From a virus: a stretch of 22,364 nt of DNA. Numbering within the stretch: the first letter of the stretch is position 1; the number at the start of each line of letters is the position of its first letter. A program made the position numbers and the translations under genes. Location of the stretch: the IMG/VR virus record IMGVR_UViG_3300031951_001306, positions 1-22,364 of that record, one strand, 5' to 3'. This document shows, piece by piece, positions 1-7,078 of this stretch. Below the pieces are notes generated by a model. That model did no database searches and had not been told where the DNA came from. It saw nothing but the letters and a program-made list of their open reading frames with translations.

Positions 1-646
1 ATACTTCAAATACACCGGCGCCGTTAATATCAATGCCAGATAATTGCAACGTATTGACGGTACCGTATATTACAGGATTGTCTCCGTTACGATAATCATA
101 CGTAAAATTATAAATTGAAGCGCTTTTTAAAAGTGCATTACCTTGATAATTAGTAATAGTATAATTGTCGACTACAGATGAAGTATTAACCGTTACATTA
201 GGCAATGATCCAAAAATAATTTCAGTTACGTTTTGTTTAACTGGGTCAATGTCTATTGGTTGTCTCCAACGAATATTTGGTTGAATGTCATCTTCCGTAA
301 CTGAAATAGATCCTGTGCTAGCAACGTATCCACAAAGTATAATTTCTCCAGCACCTGGCGGAGTTTCTTCATCAACATATATAGATACAATTATCGACTG
401 TTCTGTAGATTCTAAATCTAAATCAGCCTCGTAATAAATTGGCTGACCGTTAGAGTCTAGAACTTCAATAAGTACATCTGATTCTTCTATAAATTTATCA
501 GACCCTTTAAATTGAAATAAATTCTTACCTGCTGTAAGTAACTCAGGAAATTTTGTAATTTGAAAATAATCAGAAGAATATCTACTATTATCTTCAATTA
601 TAACTGGTAATTCTGCTAAGCCTTGGTACTGTAATTCGCGCGCCAT
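1..646 (-). CDS. Phage structural protein, N-terminal part (C-terminus outside window)
   Basis: An open frame runs from an ATG at 644-646 to the left edge of the window without a stop, giving 215 codons. The product begins MARELQYQGLAEL and is rich in beta-strand-type sequence with many Asp, Thr and Ser residues. No enzyme motif, signal peptide or membrane segment is visible. That composition, and the similarity in style to the structural genes at 5263-13965, suggest a virion protein (tail, baseplate or fibre), but I do not recognise the family with certainty. It follows the Mre11-Rad50 gene by 43 bases. The gap carries the recurring ATATTTAT motif and a weak inverted repeat, so it is probably expressed from its own late promoter. 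There is no Shine-Dalgarno sequence. The start is chosen because it is the first ATG after the motif. Confidence 0.75.
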   Translation of the reverse strand, partial: MARELQYQGLAELPVIIEDNSRYSSDYFQITKFPELLTAGKNLFQFKGSDKFIEESDVLIEVLDSNGQPIYYEADLDLESTEQSIIVSIYVDEETPPGAGEIILCGYVASTGSISVTEDDIQPNIRWRQPIDIDPVKQNVTEIIFGSLPNVTVNTSSVVDNYTITNYQGNALLKSASIYNFTYDYRNGDNPVIYGTVNTLQLSGIDINGAGVFEV

Positions 647-649
647 TTA

Positions 650-677
650 ATAGATACTTTTTTATATAAATATCTAT
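650..677 (-). promoter_or_regulatory. Weak inverted repeat overlapping the late motif
   Basis: ATAGATA at 650-656 and TATCTAT at 671-677 form a perfect 7-bp inverted repeat with a 14-base loop. It ends 3 bases before the ATG at 646. The stem has only one G-C pair, so stability would be low. The arrangement resembles the stronger hairpin at 7026-7059. Confidence 0.35.
665..674 (-). promoter_or_regulatory. Candidate late promoter motif upstream of the 646 structural gene
   Basis: The coding strand reads GATATTTATA, ending 18 bases before the ATG at 646. The same 8-mer ATATTTAT lies upstream of five other structural genes in this window. Its position and repeated use suggest a -10-like late promoter element for the gp55-type sigma factor. 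This is inference from recurrence; no transcription start is known. Confidence 0.5.
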
Positions 678-689
678 CAATAAATTATA

Positions 690-3600
690 TTAGGTTGTAT
701 ACGAGTACTGTATCTTTGAAGATCCGTTAACTTTAGTAATTTCAATTAGCTTATCAACAACATCTCTCATAGAATCAATATGCGATATAACTAGCATAAA
801 AGAAAATTGTGTTTTAAGATAATCAAATAAATTAAACATACTATTTAGGTTGTCAGAGTCTAATACACCAAACCCCTCATCAATAGCTAAAAAGTTCGGT
901 CTAGGCAAGCTGCTAATGTTAATTAATGCAGTGCGAATAGCTAATGATGATATAAACTTTTCCATACCAGATGTTAATTCAATTGGCCAAAAATTGTCTT
1001 GATCGTATACAATATAACAATTAATGTTTTTACCATCCATTTCCAACATTAAATTAAACTCAACTAATTGACTTAATATATTGTTTATTTCCTGTTCAAT
1101 ATACGGCACTGCCATTGTAATTAAATCGTACGGAACTCCATCTCGATTAACAGCTTCTAAATAATATTCATAGTATTTGTACTGTTTCTCTAAATTTTTA
1201 AGTTTATCAATAGACTCTTCAGCTTTTTCTTTAGTAGCAGTTGCCATTATTAAACGAGAATTGCAATTCATTAATTGATCAGATACGTCATGTAACAATG
1301 TTTGCAGTTCAGATTTTTTATCTGCTAACAAATCAATATCAAGTTTCAATTGGCTATTAGTTTTAATAATCGATTCTTTTTTATAGTATTCATCAATTTT
1401 GTTATTAACTTTTTCTAAATTAGTAGTCAATTGATTTGCTCGATTATCAATTTGATGTACATCTGATTCAAGTTTAAGTTTTAACGATTCTTTTTGATGT
1501 ATAGATGTGCTTAAACTATTATACGATTCTTTTTCGCTTAAGGAAGCCTCTAAACTTTGAATTTTTGTGCGTATAATTTCTAACTGATTTATGATGTTTT
1601 TTGCTTCTAATTTATCAGTTTCAATAGAAGCTTTTGTAGCAATAGCGTCTTTAACAAATACATTATCCATACAAAACTTACAATTTTCATCATACTTCAA
1701 ATCGTTTAGCTTTTCCATTTTTTCTAGCTTTGCGCGAACCTCTGCCTTCAATCGTTCAACTGTACCATGTAATTCTTTTTCAGTTTTTTTACATTCATTT
1801 AAAACGTCAATTCTAGCTTGTATTTCTGAAATATTAAATTCATTAAGTTGTAAACGTAAAGAATCTATTTCATTGTCTACTGTACTAATCCTAGAGCCCG
1901 AAGCTTGCAAATCTACTTGCAACTGGCTAGATAGCAACGTAGCTTTTTCTTTTAACAAATTTAATTCTGTTATGTTTTCAATTGAAGTATCGACTGGTAT
2001 TAGTTGTTTAGTTAATTCTAGTATATCAGCATCAATAATATCAATTGATGTTTGATACGAGGCTTTAAGAGTATTTAATTCTTTGCTTTGCTCAGTTGCG
2101 ATTGTTATTTTATTATTTGCCTCTGCTAACTGAGTCGAAAAATCTTGTTTTTGATACTCTTTAACTAAGGTAGCTACTTCTTTTATGTCTGTATTAGCAG
2201 CACTATATAAATCTTCAAATATATTAATATCTAAAAACTGACTTAATAAATCTTTACGATCTTTTTGAGCCATATCAATAAATCCTGAATTGTTGTTTTG
2301 CACTGACAATGCAGTTAAAACAAAATCTTCGTATGTGCCTAATATATTTCGTATGTGATCGTTAGTCTCACTTCGCTCTTTACCATTTAAAGACTCTTGA
2401 TTACCCGAAGAATCAATTGAATAAAAATCAACATCAACTCTTACGTGATTACCACGGCCTTTAGTTCCTGTTTTTTCAATAACGTAAATTATATCGTCTA
2501 ATTCAAAAGTAAATTTGCAACTAAACGAAGTCGATTGATTATTTAATACATTAGCTGCTTTAGAGGTTCGTCCACATTTATCAAAAATACAATATGTAAT
2601 AGCGTCTAACATAGTAGATTTACCAGAAGCATTCGGTGCAAATATTCCATGCACACCTTTCATATTTTCAAAATCAATATAATTGTTAGCACCGTAACTA
2701 AACATGTTACTAAATTCAAATCGTTTAGGTATCCAAGACACATTTCGAGTTGAATCTAAACGACTTATTGAAGAGTTTACTGTACGATTAACATGACGTA
2801 TACCGTCTAACATTTCTTCCGATAATGCAAATTTATTATCTAAGTATTTAGATATAAGTTCATTTTGATACTCAACGTCTCTAACATCTCCTATATTAAT
2901 TTTTTGAACTCGCGTTTTGTTAGTAGTAAAATCGTTTATCTTTTGTATAGTATATTCGTCAATATTAAATTTAGTTTTAACTTCAGCGAGTATACTTTTT
3001 AAATCAGCGGCGTCTGTAGACTGAACTTTAACACGCAATCGTATAGTCTTTCCTAATAACAAGTCAGGCAACGGTGTATATACTCCTTTGTCAATTTCTA
3101 AAGTATAATAACACTTATCGTTTGGTATTTCAACAAACTCTGACTTTTTAGAATCTGTGTCCCATACTAACAATCCATGTATTAACGCTTCTGCATAATT
3201 TTGTTGTATAAGTGAACCTGGATATGCTATTGTTTTTGCTTCATTAAGATATTGTGCTGGCTTATGTATATCGCCTAATAACGTTAATTCATATCCATCA
3301 AATAAAGCTACGTCTACATGATCGTTGACTAAACGAAATCCAATATCAGTAACTGCATTATTAACTGCACCGTGATGAAGTGCAATTTTATACTTGCCTT
3401 CAAATGTATTAGCTCGTATAAAATCCTTAGGTTTATCAAAAACTGACATAACTACAAAGTGTTTATCGGCCATCTCATATACCCCAGAATCTTTAAGATA
3501 ATACAAGTTAGGATGATTAAGAGCGTTAACAATAGGAGTTAATGCATCTAATCTAGAAGCGTTATTTAAGTTGCAGTCGTGATTACCTGTAATTAATATC

Positions 3601-3860
3601 GTAGGAGCTATATCAGAAAACATTTTAAAGAATTCTTGCACTGACTGAACCAATTCCGGTGTCATATCAGTTTTAGCGTGAACAATATCACCTCCTAAAA
3701 ATATAATATCGTTAGGTTGTATTGTTGATTTTATATAATCAACTGTACGAGCAAATACTGTCTTGTATTCTTTATGCCGTTTCAAGTTTCGTATATGGAT
3801 ATCAGCTAAATGATAAATTTTATCAATTTTAGTTAATCCAATGTCAATTTTTTGTATCAT
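690..3860 (-). CDS. Fused Mre11-Rad50 (SbcD-SbcC, T4 gp47-gp46) recombination nuclease
   Basis: One uninterrupted 1056-residue frame holds both subunits of the SbcCD/gp46-gp47 complex, which resects DNA ends for recombination-dependent replication. Residues 1 to about 240 carry metallophosphoesterase motifs: D20-x-H22, GGD at 56-58, GNHD at 92-95, H162/H163 and GDIH at 196-199. Residues of about 330-370 look like the Rad50-binding tail of Mre11. The Rad50 part then starts, with Walker A APNASGKST near 408-416, two long coiled-coil segments flanking a zinc-hook CKFC at 727-730, a signature SGMEK near 964-968 (Met replaces the usual Gly), Walker B FLAIDE at 990-995 and an H-loop ISH. In T4 these are two proteins of 339 and 560 residues. 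The start ATG overlaps the primase stop as ATGA, so the genes are probably translationally coupled. All key residues are present and it should be active. Confidence 0.93.
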   Translation of the reverse strand: MIQKIDIGLTKIDKIYHLADIHIRNLKRHKEYKTVFARTVDYIKSTIQPNDIIFLGGDIVHAKTDMTPELVQSVQEFFKMFSDIAPTILITGNHDCNLNNASRLDALTPIVNALNHPNLYYLKDSGVYEMADKHFVVMSVFDKPKDFIRANTFEGKYKIALHHGAVNNAVTDIGFRLVNDHVDVALFDGYELTLLGDIHKPAQYLNEAKTIAYPGSLIQQNYAEALIHGLLVWDTDSKKSEFVEIPNDKCYYTLEIDKGVYTPLPDLLLGKTIRLRVKVQSTDAADLKSILAEVKTKFNIDEYTIQKINDFTTNKTRVQKINIGDVRDVEYQNELISKYLDNKFALSEEMLDGIRHVNRTVNSSISRLDSTRNVSWIPKRFEFSNMFSYGANNYIDFENMKGVHGIFAPNASGKSTMLDAITYCIFDKCGRTSKAANVLNNQSTSFSCKFTFELDDIIYVIEKTGTKGRGNHVRVDVDFYSIDSSGNQESLNGKERSETNDHIRNILGTYEDFVLTALSVQNNNSGFIDMAQKDRKDLLSQFLDINIFEDLYSAANTDIKEVATLVKEYQKQDFSTQLAEANNKITIATEQSKELNTLKASYQTSIDIIDADILELTKQLIPVDTSIENITELNLLKEKATLLSSQLQVDLQASGSRISTVDNEIDSLRLQLNEFNISEIQARIDVLNECKKTEKELHGTVERLKAEVRAKLEKMEKLNDLKYDENCKFCMDNVFVKDAIATKASIETDKLEAKNIINQLEIIRTKIQSLEASLSEKESYNSLSTSIHQKESLKLKLESDVHQIDNRANQLTTNLEKVNNKIDEYYKKESIIKTNSQLKLDIDLLADKKSELQTLLHDVSDQLMNCNSRLIMATATKEKAEESIDKLKNLEKQYKYYEYYLEAVNRDGVPYDLITMAVPYIEQEINNILSQLVEFNLMLEMDGKNINCYIVYDQDNFWPIELTSGMEKFISSLAIRTALINISSLPRPNFLAIDEGFGVLDSDNLNSMFNLFDYLKTQFSFMLVISHIDSMRDVVDKLIEITKVNGSSKIQYSYTT

Positions 3861-4807
3861 AAACTAAATAATTTGTATTCAATAAACTTTGAAAAAGTTA
3901 ATGGTTCTGTTTCTTTAATTAAACTGCACATTCTTTCAAATCCAATTTCTGCAGGATCTTTTTCTTGCAAATCAACAAAATAAACTTCTACCCCGTTATT
4001 CATAAAATACTCTGCGTGTTCTAATGCTTGCTTTTGAGCATCTTTATCTAAACAAATGTATAACTGTTTAACTTTATTTTCTATAATCTTTTTACGTAAA
4101 TCTTCTGATATTGTTTTACCAAATAAAGGTATTGCATTTCTTCTAACTGCTATTGCGTCAAACGCACCTTCAACTAACACTAACGGAAGACTCCAATTTA
4201 TAAACAACTCAAACCCAACGCAATTTTTTGACACGTCTGGGTTTTTATGTTTAAATGATTCTGCATCGTAATAAGCTCTCCCTACGAAATAGTTAAGTTT
4301 TCCATGTTCATTATAACTCGGAATAATAATTTTGTGAGCGTATTCTCCCGACTCACAATAACCTATTCCATATTTTACTATTTCTGCCAATGTTAAATTT
4401 CGTTTATTCTGTAAGTAAAAAATAGCATTTTTATACTCGATAGAATCTGAATGTTTATATAATGGTATATACTCTTTAGGCAGGTCGATTACTGTCGTAG
4501 ATGCTTGTATACCTGCGATCTCTCTATCGCTATATCTTGTGTTACCGTTAACGAGTTTGTATAGTTCTGATAGCCTATCACGGCTTACGTTTAATGCTTT
4601 AAATAAGGTTGAAAGCTTCTTACCGGCTTTATTACACACCCAACAGTGCCAAGCATTTTCTCCTTTGTCGTTTGTAATAAGTTGCACTTCTAGCTTCTTT
4701 TTACCTGTTTGACAAAATGGACAATAATACGCTTTATTTCCTTTGTTAGTGTCTTTTCCTTTACCTAAAACAGAATCAATTAAATCTGTAAGTTTAGTAT
4801 TTACCAT
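3857..4807 (-). CDS. DNA primase, T4 gp61-like
   Basis: This 316-residue protein would make RNA primers for lagging-strand synthesis. A zinc-binding domain at the N-terminus has C29-P-F-C32 and C55-W-V-C58. A Toprim catalytic fold follows, with the conserved glutamate E213 in VLVEGAFDA and the D254-x-D256 pair in ICLDKDA, then a DPAE segment at 284-287. Length and order match T4 gp61 (342 residues) and it has no fused helicase domain, so a separate gp41-like helicase is expected elsewhere in the genome. It lies between a Holliday-junction resolvase gene and the Mre11-Rad50 gene in a recombination/replication cassette. Its stop overlaps the next start by 4 bases. There is no Shine-Dalgarno sequence before the ATG at 4807, and the late motif is absent from the 37-base gap upstream, which suggests expression with the endonuclease gene or from an unrecognised early or middle promoter. 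Confidence 0.9.
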   Translation of the reverse strand: MVNTKLTDLIDSVLGKGKDTNKGNKAYYCPFCQTGKKKLEVQLITNDKGENAWHCWVCNKAGKKLSTLFKALNVSRDRLSELYKLVNGNTRYSDREIAGIQASTTVIDLPKEYIPLYKHSDSIEYKNAIFYLQNKRNLTLAEIVKYGIGYCESGEYAHKIIIPSYNEHGKLNYFVGRAYYDAESFKHKNPDVSKNCVGFELFINWSLPLVLVEGAFDAIAVRRNAIPLFGKTISEDLRKKIIENKVKQLYICLDKDAQKQALEHAEYFMNNGVEVYFVDLQEKDPAEIGFERMCSLIKETEPLTFSKFIEYKLFSL

Positions 4808-4844
4808 GGAGGTAATATATAATTTTCATACGTAAAATACAAAT

Positions 4845-5249
4845 TTATTCAGAATACCAACTTTCAGGTATTGTTTTATCGGCATACTTAAACCCATACT
4901 TATCACACCAAGAAGCGTAAGTGGTCTTAGATGCTTTGCTAATTTTAGCTTTTGAATTTTGAAATAAAAATCTAATATCTAATTCAGGATGTTGTTCTTT
5001 AATTAGAATATGTTTTTTTCGGTCTGCCATTAGAAACCTTCCTTTAGTTTCGACAAATATTCCGTTAGGCAATCGAAAGTCAGGTTTATATTTATGATTT
5101 GACGCTGGTACGATATACTGAATTACGTTTTTTTCGTACTCGCCATCAATACCTTTAGATTGAAGCTCTTCACTTATTTGCATTTCAAGTCCACTACGGA
5201 ACCCGTATTTAGCTGCAACGGCTTTTTTTGAAAATTTTGCTCTTGCCAT
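4845..5249 (-). CDS. T7-type endonuclease I, Holliday-junction resolvase
   Basis: This 134-residue protein closely resembles phage T7 endonuclease I (gp3), which cleaves four-way and branched DNA and helps clear recombination intermediates before packaging. Shared segments include FRSGLE, PASNHKYKPDF, LPNGIFVETKG, DRKKH and EQHPELDIRFLF. The catalytic residues known in T7 (E20, D55, E65, K67) map to E22, D57, E67 and K69, all present with the same spacing. The T7 protein is 149 residues, so this one is full length, with a shorter basic C-terminal tail. It precedes primase and Mre11-Rad50 and follows a structural gene. The leader has a weak AAGG five bases from the ATG, one of the few Shine-Dalgarno-like sites here. 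In T4 the resolvase role is filled by the unrelated gp49, so this looks like a replacement from a podovirus-type source. Confidence 0.95.
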   Translation of the reverse strand: MARAKFSKKAVAAKYGFRSGLEMQISEELQSKGIDGEYEKNVIQYIVPASNHKYKPDFRLPNGIFVETKGRFLMADRKKHILIKEQHPELDIRFLFQNSKAKISKASKTTYASWCDKYGFKYADKTIPESWYSE

Positions 5250-5262
5250 AACCTTATTTTAA

Positions 5263-7017
5263 TTAAATATCAAATCGCACTATAATATTAGTGTCAACAT
5301 TGTCTCGTTTTCGTATCGGGCTAGATAATTTACCAACTGCTAATAATTGTCCACCTTCGTCATATAATCCAACTGTTGTGATATACGGTCCAAATGCATC
5401 GTTTGTTAACACCCAATCTTTAGGTAATTCACTATTCGGATCGTTATTTTTACGTATTGTTGGATTCATAGTAAAATTGTATTCGTCTTCTGCTAACTTA
5501 CACACATACTCATGCTCGTATAACGTTTGAGTAGCGTTATATGTAAAGTAAAAGCTATCGAACATATTAGTTCGAGCTTGATTACTATTGTTCTCTCGAT
5601 CAGTTAGCTTATCTCCAAAGAAATAATTACCTTCAGTCGATCCTTGCTTTAACTGATTATAATACGCCCGGGGATCTGATATAACTACCATACCGTGTTG
5701 GTAAAATACATTTCCTATTACTGGCGTATTTAACAGTGATTTTGTATCGTATAGCGTGGCTATTTCTGTTGTCGTTAACGCTTTATTAAAAATAAATATT
5801 TCGTCAAGCTCTCCTATAAACGCATCCGAAGCTCGAAGACCATCTAATGTCGTAGTATCTACTGCTCTATTGCCGAACATAAAATCATTGCTATTACCAA
5901 CGTAATCTAACGATCCTATAGACATTGTTTCAATTAAAGCACTATTAATGTATAATGATATATTAGACCCTGACTTTACAAAAGTTAAATGTTTAGGCTG
6001 ATTATCTGCTAATGTAGTAATTATTTGTACAGCTCTAGAACCGTCAGAAGTTCTAGCAACTAATGCTGTCTGGTTTGATGTAGTTGTTTTAATAATAATA
6101 TCAACTGGAAATTGTGGACTATATTTGTTAATTATCTTAGTAAAATCAGATTCTTTAGAACGTACATCTCGTTTTGAAACTAAACATCTATACGTGTCGT
6201 CATTTGGCAAATCATTTTTAAACCAAAATGCTAATGTAAAATCTGAACCTGATCCAAATTGAAATTCTGGAATATGTGTTAGTCGTAAATAACTACCTGA
6301 ACCTAACAATTTAATTGAATTACCAATAGAAGTTCTGTCAGTGATAAAACTAGAAGTTATGTAATACTTATTAGCAGTAATGTGTGCAGGGAAAGAAGGA
6401 TGAGACTCAAACTCTGCACTTCTAGAAGTTTCGGATATCCACGCGTCAGTGTAAGTTAAGTCATTAAATCCTAAATAAAATATTTCATTTGAAATTTTAG
6501 CTGGTAAAGATTCATCTATTAAATTACCATATCCATCATCATATAAACTAAAAGAAACTGGGGATGTATAATAGCTAGCATCTCCTAACGACCCTGTATA
6601 TGTTAAACGAACTGAATTTGCTTTTATGCGCTCTCCAAACTTTTTCTGCGGTATACTTATTACAAATGCGTTGTCGTATAAAGACTTTTCAATCATTTCC
6701 GGATCAGCATAACCAAACGTTTCATATGGTTTTGCTGAACGTTTGTAATATAAATGATCTATACTATAATAAATTTCAGAAGCACTTTTTGATACGTAAT
6801 GATTTATAAGTGCCGATGCACTTTCAATATTTTGACGAGATCTTAAAGTAACTTTATTACCAAAATATAATCTAGGGTTAGGTTTAATTGCGGTTAATCG
6901 ACCTAACCCTTCAGAATCTAAACTAGACGTAGCTATAAATTGATATGACTTATAAACCTTAAAAGGAGTTATAGTTCTGTCACGAGAATCGATACGTTTA
7001 AATACACCAGGCTTCAT
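5263..7017 (-). CDS. Structural protein with LamG-like lectin domain and shared C-terminal domain
   Basis: This is a 584-residue virion-type protein. Residues of about 226-426 look like a laminin-G/concanavalin A-type jelly roll, from a strand around FTLAFWFKND to the closing GELDEIFIFNKALT, a fold often used to bind carbohydrate. The last 85 residues carry EYNFTMNPT, then YITTVGLYD and LLAVGKLS, and match the end of the neighbour at 7079-8494. The N-terminal 200 residues are beta-rich and unrecognised. I chose the ATG at 7015-7017. An in-frame TTG at 7048-7050 would add 11 residues but lies in the loop of the hairpin at 7026-7059. A role on the tail, baseplate or fibre exterior is likely from the lectin fold and neighbours. 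The exact position in the virion is unknown. Confidence 0.82.
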   Translation of the reverse strand: MKPGVFKRIDSRDRTITPFKVYKSYQFIATSSLDSEGLGRLTAIKPNPRLYFGNKVTLRSRQNIESASALINHYVSKSASEIYYSIDHLYYKRSAKPYETFGYADPEMIEKSLYDNAFVISIPQKKFGERIKANSVRLTYTGSLGDASYYTSPVSFSLYDDGYGNLIDESLPAKISNEIFYLGFNDLTYTDAWISETSRSAEFESHPSFPAHITANKYYITSSFITDRTSIGNSIKLLGSGSYLRLTHIPEFQFGSGSDFTLAFWFKNDLPNDDTYRCLVSKRDVRSKESDFTKIINKYSPQFPVDIIIKTTTSNQTALVARTSDGSRAVQIITTLADNQPKHLTFVKSGSNISLYINSALIETMSIGSLDYVGNSNDFMFGNRAVDTTTLDGLRASDAFIGELDEIFIFNKALTTTEIATLYDTKSLLNTPVIGNVFYQHGMVVISDPRAYYNQLKQGSTEGNYFFGDKLTDRENNSNQARTNMFDSFYFTYNATQTLYEHEYVCKLAEDEYNFTMNPTIRKNNDPNSELPKDWVLTNDAFGPYITTVGLYDEGGQLLAVGKLSSPIRKRDNVDTNIIVRFDI

Positions 7018-7025
7018 AATAGTAG

Positions 7026-7059
7026 ATAGGCTCTTTAATATAAATATCAAAGAGCCTAT
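7026..7059 (-). promoter_or_regulatory. Perfect 11-bp hairpin with the late motif in its loop
   Basis: ATAGGCTCTTT at 7026-7036 pairs perfectly with AAAGAGCCTAT at 7049-7059, leaving a 12-base loop. In the coding strand the loop reads GATATTTATATT, which contains the recurring late motif. The 3' arm ends 8 bases before the ATG at 7017, so a transcript containing both arms would place a stable hairpin within the ribosome footprint. A transcript starting inside the loop or 3' arm would lack the upstream arm. There is no U-run after the stem in the direction of transcription, which argues against an intrinsic terminator. Confidence 0.7.
7039..7048 (-). promoter_or_regulatory. Candidate late promoter motif upstream of the 7017 structural gene
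   Basis: The coding strand reads GATATTTATA in the hairpin loop, ending 21 bases before the ATG at 7017. It is identical over 10 bases to the motif at 665-674. It is proposed as a gp55-type late promoter element on the basis of recurrence only. Confidence 0.5.
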
Positions 7060-7078
7060 TAATTGGTATTTTTAATTA

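Noticed and set aside
1591-2055. Open frame of 154 codons on the plus strand
   Set aside because: It lies wholly opposite the Rad50 coiled-coil coding sequence, has no recognisable domain and is typical of an antisense shadow in an AT-rich gene.
4808-4815. ACCTCC before the primase start as a regulatory element
   Set aside because: It is the anti-Shine-Dalgarno sequence in the sense strand, with no pairing partner visible nearby; it is probably chance.
7039-7046. TATAAATA on the plus strand as a T4-type late promoter pointing right
   Set aside because: No rightward gene follows this or the similar sites. Placement just before minus-strand starts favours a leftward role, although antisense transcription cannot be excluded.
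7018-7050. TTG start giving 11 more residues to the LamG-containing protein
   Set aside because: The TTG lies in the loop of the 7026-7059 hairpin and an ATG follows at 7017; the extra residues are a hydrophobic read-through of the hairpin.
7026-7059. Intrinsic terminator
   Set aside because: No U-run follows the stem on the minus strand, and a gene starts 8 bases later. A weak T-run on the other side could end a plus-strand transcript, but no plus-strand gene is present.
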